64,000 bases of DNA from Hymenobacter chitinivorans DSM 11115. GTDB lineage: Bacteria; Bacteroidota; Bacteroidia; Cytophagales; Hymenobacteraceae. Below the pieces are notes generated by a model that did not search any database, was not told where the DNA came from, and saw only the letters and a program-made list of their open reading frames with translations. Below are positions 33,367-41,543 of the stretch, in pieces (within the stretch, counting starts at the first letter, position 1; the number at the start of each line of letters is the position of its first letter). The position numbers were made by a program, and so were the translations under genes. The stretch lies in contig NZ_PGFA01000003.1 of assembly GCF_002797555.1 (NCBI RefSeq), positions 1-64,000 of the forward strand, read 5' to 3'.

Positions 33367-33975
33367 CTAATCCAGATACGGCTCGACGCGGGCCACGGCC
33401 GGCTTGCCTTCCGTGAAGGTGGCCGACACGTTGTTGGCCCGCTCGGTGTCCCGAATCTGAACCTTGGCGCAGGAGCCGCCATTTTGCCGGGTCGAGGCGT
33501 CCAGGGTCTGGCGCAGGCGCTGGCCGTAGCCGGGGCGGAAGTTGGTAATAACGGCCCGCCGCAACAGCCGCTGCTCGGGCAAACAGTAGAATTCGAACTG
33601 GTTGCCCTGATGCTGCAAGGTTAGAATGGTGTCGGTCTGGCCCTTCTCGTGCACATTGGCCAAACACCTCCGCGACACGACCTTGGCCCCGGCCCGCAGC
33701 AGCTCATCGGTGGTCAGCTCGGCGCCGAAGGGTTGCCCGGCCAGCGTATCGTTGGTGGTAACGCAGGTAGCGCGGGGCGTTACGGCCCGGGCCACTGTGC
33801 GGCGCTTGGGCGTGGTGGGCGGCCCAGCCTGGGTGCGGCTGGTGGACCTGTCGTCGCCGAAGTCGGGCCCGGTGCTCATGGCGGCGCATACTGCCAGGGC
33901 AGATACGAGTTTGACCGACGAAAGCAACAGAGCAGATAACATAGCGCGAAAAGGCCTTTGCTGCTTCTTACGCAA
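33367..33975 (-). CDS. Secreted hypothetical protein, about 200 aa
   Basis: A basic N terminus and hydrophobic segment (MLSALLLSSVKLVSALAVCA) indicate export; the start may be at 33975 or at the inner ATG at 33942. A Thr/Pro/Arg-rich linker precedes a domain with four cysteines (ATCVTTND, RRCLANV, FYCLPEQ, SCAKVQ) that could form two disulfides. It ends VSATFTEGKPAVARVEPYLD. No family recognised. Confidence 0.55.
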   Translation of the reverse strand: MRKKQQRPFRAMLSALLLSSVKLVSALAVCAAMSTGPDFGDDRSTSRTQAGPPTTPKRRTVARAVTPRATCVTTNDTLAGQPFGAELTTDELLRAGAKVVSRRCLANVHEKGQTDTILTLQHQGNQFEFYCLPEQRLLRRAVITNFRPGYGQRLRQTLDASTRQNGGSCAKVQIRDTERANNVSATFTEGKPAVARVEPYLD

Positions 33976-34020
33976 ATGCTTAGCGCTTGGCCTGCCGCCC
34001 GCCCGATTTATTTCCGGGGC

Positions 34021-34449
34021 TTAGCCTTCAGTGCCCATGAGGGTGACCACAATCCAGCGGCGGCCGCCATTTTTGCGGTGCTCCCCCAGATATACACCCT
34101 GCCAGGTGCCCAGGGCCAGTTCGCCGTTGGTAATCGGGATGGTGACCGAAGTGCCCAGCGTAGCCGCTTTCAGGTGGGCCGGCATGTCGTCGGGGCCTTC
34201 CTGGGTGTGCAGGAAGTAGGGCGCATTTTCGGGCACGGCCCGGTTGAAGTACTGCTCGAAGTCGTGCCGCACGGTGGGGTCGGCGTTTTCGTTGATGCTC
34301 AGGCTGGCCGAGGTGTGCTGGATAAAGAAGTGGACCGTCCCGATTTTGATGCGTTCCAGCTCGGGCAGCTCGGCCACCAGCACGTCGGTGATGAGGTGGA
34401 AGCCGCGGCGCACGGCGGGCATACGCAGGCGTTTCTGAATCCAGATCAT
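34021..34449 (-). CDS. yjbQ: YjbQ family protein (UPF0047)
   Basis: A 142-aa protein of the YjbQ/UPF0047 family. HFFIQHTSASLSINENADP carries the conserved His-Thr-Ser site, and HLKAATLGTSVTIPI and LALGTWQGVYLGEHR follow as in all members. E. coli YjbQ has weak thiamine-phosphate synthase activity, which gives the alternative name; the true substrate is unknown. It lies 9 bp after the beta-helix lipoprotein gene on the same strand and is probably cotranscribed. Confidence 0.9.
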   Translation of the reverse strand: MIWIQKRLRMPAVRRGFHLITDVLVAELPELERIKIGTVHFFIQHTSASLSINENADPTVRHDFEQYFNRAVPENAPYFLHTQEGPDDMPAHLKAATLGTSVTIPITNGELALGTWQGVYLGEHRKNGGRRWIVVTLMGTEG

Positions 34450-34458
34450 AGGGGCAGG

Positions 34459-35937
34459 CTAACGGTTTTTGCGTTCGTAGGCGCCGGGGTCGGGCGTGTT
34501 CAGGTCGCGGGGGCGGCCCAGCAGGTCGGTAGCTACCTCACCAAAGGGCCGGGCCGTATTGCTCGCGGCCGAAAGCGTATCGAGGTTGTAGTCGAACCTA
34601 TCGGCAAACTGACCGGCGGGCCGCTTAAACTTGGGGTCGGTGTTAATCAGGTTGCCCGGAAACGACGTCTTGTAACGCTGGGTACGCAGCACGCTGTTCT
34701 GGATGGTAAGGTCGGCATACTCGTTGCCGTTTTGGAAGAGCAGCTCCTCCGGCACCGAGCCCCAGATAATGGAGTTGCGGATACTGATGCGCGTTACGAT
34801 GGGCAGTTGGGTCCACTTGGCCACCGGCTCATTGGAGAAAGTCAACGACTCGGTTTCGCGCCGGAACTGGGGCGTGAAGTTGGCAATGGTGCAGAAGTTC
34901 AGGTTGAACGTGCCACCCGAAAGGCCGAAAATGGCGTACTCGCCGCAGTTGGTAAACAGGCAGTTGGTCAGCGTGTACTCGCCGGCAATGCTGAGCACGC
35001 CGGCTCCCTCGAAGGCCTGGGCGCTGGCGAAGGAAAGGCGGGAGCCGGAAATGTTCCTGAGAATGGTATTCTCCACCGTCACCCGGGGCCGCGGCTGGCG
35101 GTTGCCGGGATTGTAGGTGAGCAGGCCAAAGCTCGAATTCTTGATTTCGGCGTAGCGCACCACGTTGTTGCGGCTGCTCACCGAGTCGAACTGAATTCCG
35201 GCCCACTGCCCGGGAATTTCATTGTAAAAAGCCTCCAGCCGGTCGCCGGAAAAGCGCACGATGTTGGGGTCGGTGGGCTTGATTTCGCCCCGGGGCGCGT
35301 AGTCGGGGTTTACCCGCAGGGTGCCTTTCACAACGATGGCCGCCCCGGCGTGGGCATACACCCGGGCGCCGGCCTCAATGGTGAGCACGCAGCCGGCCGG
35401 TACCAGCACCGAGCCGGGCAGCACGTGGGGCTTGGCTTTGGTCCACACTTCATTGCAGGCCAGCACGCCGCGGTGGAAAAAGGCGTTCTGCCCGTAGGCC
35501 ACCAGCTCTACCTGCTGGTCGTTGCCGTTGGTTTTGAACCGGAGCTGGTCGGCAATCAGGAAGGGCTTGCCCTCGGCCTGGGCGCCGGGGCCCAGCTTGG
35601 CCCGCACCAGTACCAGCAAACTGTCCTTACCCCGGATTTCGACGTTATTCGCCAGCGGGCCACCGTCGCCGTTGACGATGATGGAATACTCCGACACGGC
35701 CGGATTCGCGACGCTGATCTGCTCCACTTTCACCGCCCGGCTGTTGCGGTTGTACACCCACAGCCGCTTCGTGACGGTGCCGACCTGGGTAAAGACCGTG
35801 TCGAAGAGCACCGTATCGGTCGAGAATTCGAGTTTGGCGCCGGGGTCGGTGGTCAGCAGGTCCTCCTTCGGCTCGCAGCCCGGCAGCACGGTCAGCAGGC
35901 AGGAGAAGACGAGCAGCAAGGGTAGCAGAAAGCGCAT
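34459..35937 (-). CDS. Beta-helix lipoprotein
   Basis: A 492-aa lipoprotein (MRFLLPLLLVFSCLLTVLPGC). An Ig/ASPM-like beta domain follows (LFDTVFTQVGTVTKRLWVYN). The C-terminal two thirds look like a right-handed parallel beta helix of the pectate-lyase/NosD type: VPAGCVLTIEAGARVYAHAG, VTVENTILRNISGSRLSF, YTLTNCLFTNCGEYAIFG and ISIRNSIIWGSVPEELLF. The end (DLLGRPRDLNTPDPGAYERK) is the usual closing of choice-of-anchor beta-helix proteins. Probably binds or processes a polysaccharide on the cell surface. Confidence 0.82.
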   Translation of the reverse strand: MRFLLPLLLVFSCLLTVLPGCEPKEDLLTTDPGAKLEFSTDTVLFDTVFTQVGTVTKRLWVYNRNSRAVKVEQISVANPAVSEYSIIVNGDGGPLANNVEIRGKDSLLVLVRAKLGPGAQAEGKPFLIADQLRFKTNGNDQQVELVAYGQNAFFHRGVLACNEVWTKAKPHVLPGSVLVPAGCVLTIEAGARVYAHAGAAIVVKGTLRVNPDYAPRGEIKPTDPNIVRFSGDRLEAFYNEIPGQWAGIQFDSVSSRNNVVRYAEIKNSSFGLLTYNPGNRQPRPRVTVENTILRNISGSRLSFASAQAFEGAGVLSIAGEYTLTNCLFTNCGEYAIFGLSGGTFNLNFCTIANFTPQFRRETESLTFSNEPVAKWTQLPIVTRISIRNSIIWGSVPEELLFQNGNEYADLTIQNSVLRTQRYKTSFPGNLINTDPKFKRPAGQFADRFDYNLDTLSAASNTARPFGEVATDLLGRPRDLNTPDPGAYERKNR

Positions 35938-35967
35938 AGCGGCAATGTGGATCAGGTAAAAACAAGG

Positions 35968-36048
35968 CATCCTGAGCGACGGGAAGGACCTTGTGCCAGT
36001 GGAACGACTTGTTCGAACAGGGTAAGGTCCTTCGCGCGGCTCAGGATG
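35968..36048. repeat. Inverted repeat, TCATCCTGAGC / AAGGACCTT type, copy 1
   Basis: Arms 35968-35992 and 36024-36048 (25 bases) share CATCCTGAGC and GAAGGACCTT and differ only in the middle. The loop contains GGAACGACTTG, close to the loop of the copy at 40411. It lies between prfA (stop 36084) and the lipoprotein start at 35937. Confidence 0.8.
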
Positions 36049-36083
36049 ACAAACGGATTATAGTACAGCTTAGTGCGTTACGG

Positions 36084-37154
<1,071 letters not shown>

Positions 37155-37184
37155 CTTGCCTTCAGGGAATTGTATTTGCGTTTG

Positions 37185-37192
37185 CAAAGGTA
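37185..37192 (-). promoter_or_regulatory. Promoter -7 element of prfA
   Basis: On the minus strand TACCTTTG, a full consensus match, 30 bp before the ATG at 37154. Confidence 0.55.
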
Positions 37193-37330
37193 AGGAAACA
37201 AACACGATGAACCCGGCCCCGCGTTCCAGGTAACCGATAGAATATAGGGTGGAAGCTACATTGGCCGCCCCGAGCTGCCCGCCGGTGGTGGCGAAGCACT
37301 AAACAGGGCCGCCCGCACCGCCGGTACCGG

Positions 37331-37582
37331 TGTGAATGATCGTAGGGACGGTGTGAACGAAGGTAGAGGCGGTGTGAACCATCGCAGAGGCGGTGGAAAT
37401 GGTCGCAGGGACAGTGGAAACCATCGTAGGGACGGTGGAAATGGTCGCAGGGACAGTGGAAACCATCGTAGAGACGCCGGCAATGACCGTAGAGACGGTG
37501 GAAATGAGCGCAGGGAGAGTGGCAATGACTACCGAGAGAGTGGAAACCAGCGCAGAGGCGGTGGCAACGGGGGCAGAGCGGC
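37331..37582. repeat. Tandem repeat of a 21-bp unit, twelve copies
   Basis: Twelve 21-bp units in register, typical unit TGGAAACCATCGTAGGGACGG. Units 4-5 and 6-7 form a 42-bp pair repeated with very few changes. The unit is a multiple of three and several frames stay open: one plus frame reads N-x-R-R-D-x-G, and minus frames read STVPTMV or SLRPFPP. It lies between the prfA promoter and the thr leader promoter. No frame here has a promoter or homology that would make it a gene with certainty. Confidence 0.85.
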
Positions 37583-37670
37583 CGGTAAGCGTCGTCGGCT
37601 GGCGCGGACGGATGGACGGGTAGAAGGTAGCTACGAAAGTTACCAAATCACTAAAAATGGGAGCCTGAGG

Positions 37671-37699
37671 TTGTTCGGGTTGGATAATTCACTACTTTG
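37671..37699 (+). promoter_or_regulatory. Probable promoter of the thr operon
   Basis: TTG at 37671-37673 as -33 and TACTTTG at 37693-37699 as -7, 19 bp apart. The -7 element has one base fewer than the TAnnTTTG consensus. It would start the RNA near 37706, 16 bases before the leader peptide ATG. Confidence 0.45.
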
Positions 37700-37721
37700 G
37701 GCTCACTATTCAACGCGCCCA

Positions 37722-37808
37722 ATGCTTCAGCCCTTCGCTACAGCTGCCTTTTCCCGCGTCCTGCCTGTGATTCCCACAGGTACAGGTATGGTCACAACAA
37801 CCCGGTAA
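37722..37808 (+). CDS. thrL: thr operon leader peptide
   Basis: A 28-codon open frame that ends PTGTGMVTTTR before TAA. Five of the last eleven codons are Thr (ACA 37776, ACA 37782, ACA 37794, ACA 37797, ACC 37800), with Ile, Val and Met among the others. E. coli ThrL likewise ends in a Thr/Ile run. It is followed at the right distance by alternative RNA stems and then thrA, so it is a control peptide: a ribosome that stalls at these codons in threonine shortage would free the antiterminator. The frame continues upstream into the 21-bp repeat without a stop, but the promoter lies between them. Confidence 0.78.
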   Translation: MLQPFATAAFSRVLPVIPTGTGMVTTTR

Positions 37809-37809
37809 C

Positions 37810-37859
37810 CGGGCTGCACCTACCTCTTTCTCTCTAGTTCCTTTTTGAGTTGCAGCCCG
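37810..37859 (+). promoter_or_regulatory. Antiterminator stem of the thr attenuator
   Basis: CGGGCTGCA (37810-37818) pairs perfectly over 9 bp with TGCAGCCCG (37851-37859). The second strand is also the left arm of the terminator, so only one can form. A small CCCGG-TAA-CCGGG hairpin (37801-37813) over the leader stop codon could act as the pre-emptor of the first strand. Confidence 0.75.
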
Positions 37860-37903
37860 AGCCGAGGAAGTCCCCAGCGGATTCCTCCACGCCCGGGCTT
37901 TTT
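37854..37903 (+). terminator. Attenuator terminator before thrA
   Basis: AGCCCGAGC...GAGGAA (37854-37869) pairs with TTCCTC...GCCCGGGCT (37882-37899) over about 14 bp with a small internal loop, followed by five T residues. It lies 27 bp before thrA and shares bases 37854-37859 with the antiterminator. Confidence 0.78.
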
Positions 37904-37929
37904 CGTGTGTTCTTTTCAAGCTAAGCAGT

Positions 37930-40374
37930 ATGCAGGTTCTAAAATTCGGGGGTACGTCGGTGGCCAATGCGGCCAACATTGCCAAGGTATTGGATATTGT
38001 AACGGCCGCGGCCCGGCAGGAAACTACGGTGGTCGTCGTCTCGGCCCTGGGCGGCATCACCGACGCGCTGATTGAGGCCGGTCGCCTGGCCGCCGCCGGC
38101 CAGGAAGACTATAAGGAGCGCCTGCGCACCATCGAAAGCCGCCACCTGGATGCGGCCCGGGAGCTGGTGCCCGTCACCAGCCAGAGCAGCGTGCTAAGTT
38201 TGGTCAAGACGCACTGCAACGAGCTGGAAGGCATCTGCGACGGGGTATTTTTGCTCGGGGAGCTCAGCGTGCGCACCCTCGATAGGGTGATGAGCTTCGG
38301 GGAGCTGCTGGCTTCGCAGCTGGTGGCGGCCAGCCTCAAAGCCCGGCAGGTGCAGCACCAGTGGCAGGACAGCCGCCAGCTGATCCGCACCAATTCCCAG
38401 CACGGCTTTGCCACCGTCGACTTTGCCGCTACCAACCAGCTCATCAACGACTTCGTGGCCGGGCAGCCCGAAGCGCTATACATCGTGCCGGGCTTCGTGG
38501 CGGCCGATGCCCAGGGCATTACCACCACCCTGGGCCGGGGCGGCTCCGACTACACGGCCGCCATTTTCGCCGGAGCGCTGGGAGCCAGCCGGCTGGAAAT
38601 CTGGACCGACGTGAGCGGCATGATGACGGCTGACCCGCGCCTGGTGCCCCACGCGAGGCCCATTCCGCGCATTTCTTACCAGGAGGCCATGGAGCTGTCG
38701 CACTTCGGGGCCAAGGTGCTTTACCCGCCCACCATTCAGCCGGTGATGAGCCAGGGCATTCCCCTCTGGATCAAGAACACCTTCGCCCCCACTGACCACG
38801 GCACCCTGGTCGAGGTGAGTCCGCCGGCCAACAACCACATTGTGCGGGGGCTGTCGAGCATCGGGCAGCTGGCCTTGCTCAGCCTCGAAGGCGGCGGCAT
38901 GGTGGGCATTCCGGGCTTTTCCAAGCGGCTGTTTGAGGCCCTGGCCCGGGAGAAAATCAACGTGATTCTCATCACCCAGAGTTCTTCGGAGCACTCCATC
39001 AGCGTGGCCATCAACAGCCGCGACGCGGCGGCGGCCCAACGCTCGGTGGACGAGGAGTTTGCCTACGAAATAGCCGTGGGCAAAGTGGACCCCCTGCACC
39101 TGGAAACCGACCTGGCCATTGTGGCACTGGTGGGCGAGAACATGAAAAACCACACCGGCATCAGCGGCCGAATGTTTGGGGCGCTGGGCAACAACGGGGT
39201 CAATATCCGGGCCATTGCCCAGGGCTCGTCGGAGAAGAACATTTCGACCGTTATCCGGGCCCAGGACGTGAAAAAGGCCATCAACGTGCTGCACGAGTCG
39301 TTCTTTGAGGCCACCAGCAAGCAGGTGAACCTCTTTGTGGTGGGCGTGGGCAACGTGGGCAGCAAGCTCCTGGAACAGCTCGACCGGCAGCAGGCCTACC
39401 TGCAGGAAAAGCTCAAGCTGAACGTGCGCGTGGTGGGCGTGGCCAACAGCCGCACGTTTGCCCTGCACGAGCAGGGCCTGGCGCCCGGCGAGTGGCAGCA
39501 GGCCCTAGATAACGGGGAGCCCCTGCACCTACCGACACTGGTAGAAGCCATTCACGCCCGCAACCTGCGCAACGCCGTGTTTGTGGACGTAACGGCCAGC
39601 GCCGACGTGGCCCAGGTGTACGGGGCGCTGCTGGAGAAAAGCGTGGCCGTGGTAGCCTGCAACAAGATTGCCTGCGCCTCGGAGTACGTGAACTACGCCC
39701 GGCTCAAGTCGCTGGCCCAGGAGTTCAACACCGATTTCCTGTTCGAAACCAACGTGGGGGCCGGCCTGCCCATCATCGGCACCCTGAACGACCTGCTGCG
39801 TAGCGGCGACGTGGTGAACCGGATTGAGGCGGTACTCTCGGGCACCCTGAACTTTGTGTTTAACCACTACGACGGCAAGCGGCCCTTCGCCGAGGTGGTG
39901 CGCCAGGCCCAGAAGGAAGGCTACACCGAGCCCGACCCCCGCCTCGACCTGAGCGGCACCGACGTGGCCCGCAAAATCCTGATTCTGGCCCGCGAATCGG
40001 GGGAGAAGCTGGAGATGGAGCAGATTCACAACGTGTCGTTTCTGCCCGCGTCGTGCATGGAAGGCAGCGTGGAGGACTTCTATGAGCAGCTGGCCGTGCA
40101 CGAGGACCATTTCCGCAGCCTCTACGACGCGGCGGCGGCCCAGGGCAAAAAGCTCAAGTTTGTGGCCCGCTACGCCGACGGCAAAGCCAGCGTGGGCCTG
40201 CAGTCCATAGCCCCCGGCCACGACTTCCACGCCCTGCACGGCAAAGACAACGCGGTACTCTTCTACACCGACCGGTACCCCGAGCAGCCCATGGTTATCA
40301 AAGGGGCCGGGGCCGGGGCCGAGGTAACGGCCTCGGGCGTCTTTGCCGACATCATCCGCACGGCCCGGGGGTAG
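37930..40374 (+). CDS. thrA: Bifunctional aspartokinase / homoserine dehydrogenase I
   Basis: Catalyses the first and third steps from aspartate to threonine. The 814-aa protein opens with the aspartokinase motif KFGGTSVANAANI. GRGGSDYTAAIFAGAL and the WTDVSGMMTADPRLV segment follow in the kinase half, and paired ACT domains lie at about 310-460 (LSLEGGGMVGIPGFSKRLFE). The dehydrogenase half starts at the Rossmann loop VGVGNVGSKLLEQL and contains GTLNFVFNHYDGKRPF. E. coli ThrA is about the same size (820 aa). It is the first gene of thrABC and is governed by the attenuator. Allosteric control by threonine via the ACT domains is known for the family. Confidence 0.96.
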   Translation: MQVLKFGGTSVANAANIAKVLDIVTAAARQETTVVVVSALGGITDALIEAGRLAAAGQEDYKERLRTIESRHLDAARELVPVTSQSSVLSLVKTHCNELEGICDGVFLLGELSVRTLDRVMSFGELLASQLVAASLKARQVQHQWQDSRQLIRTNSQHGFATVDFAATNQLINDFVAGQPEALYIVPGFVAADAQGITTTLGRGGSDYTAAIFAGALGASRLEIWTDVSGMMTADPRLVPHARPIPRISYQEAMELSHFGAKVLYPPTIQPVMSQGIPLWIKNTFAPTDHGTLVEVSPPANNHIVRGLSSIGQLALLSLEGGGMVGIPGFSKRLFEALAREKINVILITQSSSEHSISVAINSRDAAAAQRSVDEEFAYEIAVGKVDPLHLETDLAIVALVGENMKNHTGISGRMFGALGNNGVNIRAIAQGSSEKNISTVIRAQDVKKAINVLHESFFEATSKQVNLFVVGVGNVGSKLLEQLDRQQAYLQEKLKLNVRVVGVANSRTFALHEQGLAPGEWQQALDNGEPLHLPTLVEAIHARNLRNAVFVDVTASADVAQVYGALLEKSVAVVACNKIACASEYVNYARLKSLAQEFNTDFLFETNVGAGLPIIGTLNDLLRSGDVVNRIEAVLSGTLNFVFNHYDGKRPFAEVVRQAQKEGYTEPDPRLDLSGTDVARKILILARESGEKLEMEQIHNVSFLPASCMEGSVEDFYEQLAVHEDHFRSLYDAAAAQGKKLKFVARYADGKASVGLQSIAPGHDFHALHGKDNAVLFYTDRYPEQPMVIKGAGAGAEVTASGVFADIIRTARG

Positions 40375-40410
40375 GGGAACGTGTTTTCTTCGGCTGTCAT
40401 CTTCTTCCGG

Positions 40411-40514
40411 CTGTCATCCTGAGCAAAGCGAAGGACCTTATGGGAGCAGAACGATTTGCGTAACAACGACTCGTTCCGGCGTGACAAGGTCCTTCGCTTT
40501 GCTCAGGATGACAG
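40411..40514. repeat. Perfect 29-bp inverted repeat, TCATCCTGAGC / AAGGACCTT type, copy 2
   Basis: Arms 40411-40439 and 40486-40514 are exact reverse complements over 29 bp; the loop is 46 nt and shares a GAACGATTTG-like word with copy 1. It lies in the thrA-thrB gap and must be transcribed with the operon, where it can form a very stable hairpin without a T-run. Confidence 0.9.
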
Positions 40515-40531
40515 AATAAACAACATCAGCC

Positions 40532-40561
40532 CGCGAGATGCTTCGGCAAGCTCAGCATGAC
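40532..40561. repeat. Half repeat of the GTCATGCTGAGC type
   Basis: CGCGAGATGCTTCGGCAAGC followed by TCAGCATGAC matches one arm of the complete element at 59575-59672 but has no partner here. It directly follows copy 2 and supplies an upstream in-frame ATG of thrB (in GCATGACC). Confidence 0.65.
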
Positions 40562-40586
40562 CAACGATTTTCAAACGATTCACCTT

Positions 40587-41543
40587 ATGTCTGCTTCCAT
40601 CACCGTACTGGCTCCGGCCACCGTGGCTAATGTCGTCTGCGGCTTCGACGTGCTGGGCTTTGCCCTCGAGACGCCCACCGATACCATGCACTTGCGCCTG
40701 ACCGATACGCCGGGCGTGACCATCATCAACGAGGACGACTACAACCTGCCCACCGAGCCCACCCGCAACGTGGCCGGGGCGGCCCTGCTGGCCTTGCTGC
40801 GCGAAGCCCCGGCGGGCACCGGCATCGAGGTCCGGATTCAGAAAAGCATCAAGCCCGGCAGCGGCATCGGGAGCAGCGCGGCCAGTGCCGCCGGGGCCGT
40901 GGTGGGGGCCAACGAGCTGCTGGGCAACGTGTTTAGCCAGGAAGAGCTGGTGCGCTTTGCCATGTTTGGGGAGGAAGTGGCCTCGGGTGTGCAGCACGCC
41001 GACAACATTGCCCCGGCCATCTACGGCGGCGTCACGCTGATTCGGGCCACCGAGCCCACGCTCGACATCGTGACCCTGCCCGCGCCCGAGCTGCACGTGA
41101 CGGTGGTCCACCCCCAGATTGAAGTGAAGACCTCCGACGCCCGCCAGATTCTCAAGAAAGAAGTCTTGCTCAAGGACGCCATCCGGCAGTGGGGCAACGT
41201 GGGCGGCCTGGTGGCGGGCCTGCTCAAGGGCGACTACGACCTGATTGGCCGCTCCCTGGAAGACGTCATCATCGAGCCCGTGCGCAGCATTCTGATTCCG
41301 GGCTTTGCGGCCGTGAAGGAGCAGAGCCGGCTGGCCGGGGCTTTGGGCGGGGGTATTTCCGGCTCGGGCCCGTCCATCTTCATGCTCAGCCGCACCGAGG
41401 AAACGGCCCAGGCCGTGGCCCGGGTCATGCAGCAGATTTACACCGATTTAGGCATCGATTTTCACACCTACGTCACCCGCATCAGTCCGGCCGGGGTGCG
41501 GGTGGTGCCCACCGAACAGCTTCACGCCAATGCAGTACTATAG
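40587..41543 (+). CDS. thrB: Homoserine kinase
   Basis: Phosphorylates L-homoserine, fourth step of threonine synthesis. A 318-aa GHMP kinase: the opening SITVLAPATVANVVCGFDVL, the ATP loop KPGSGIGSSAASAAGAVVGA, and the third motif ALGGGISGSGPSIFML. The ATG at 40587 begins the family region; the earlier ATG at 40557 is part of a repeat and would add 10 residues. thrC begins 14 bp before its stop, indicating translational coupling. Confidence 0.93.
   Translation: MSASITVLAPATVANVVCGFDVLGFALETPTDTMHLRLTDTPGVTIINEDDYNLPTEPTRNVAGAALLALLREAPAGTGIEVRIQKSIKPGSGIGSSAASAAGAVVGANELLGNVFSQEELVRFAMFGEEVASGVQHADNIAPAIYGGVTLIRATEPTLDIVTLPAPELHVTVVHPQIEVKTSDARQILKKEVLLKDAIRQWGNVGGLVAGLLKGDYDLIGRSLEDVIIEPVRSILIPGFAAVKEQSRLAGALGGGISGSGPSIFMLSRTEETAQAVARVMQQIYTDLGIDFHTYVTRISPAGVRVVPTEQLHANAVL

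Noticed and set aside
37256..37646. Minus-strand frames with S-T-V-P-T-M-V or S-L-R-P-F-P-P repeats
   Set aside because: Shadows of the same repeat; no promoter, no homology, and overlapping each other in different frames.
37332..37808. A 158-codon plus-strand frame through the 21-bp repeat into the thr leader
   Set aside because: The open frame follows from a repeat unit that is a multiple of three. The likely promoter (37671-37699) lies inside it, and only the last 28 codons show the Thr-rich control pattern. Kept as a tandem repeat plus a leader peptide.
40557..40586. ATG at 40557 as the start of thrB
   Set aside because: It lies in the repeat arm (GCATGACC) and adds 10 residues that homoserine kinases lack; 40587 is preferred.
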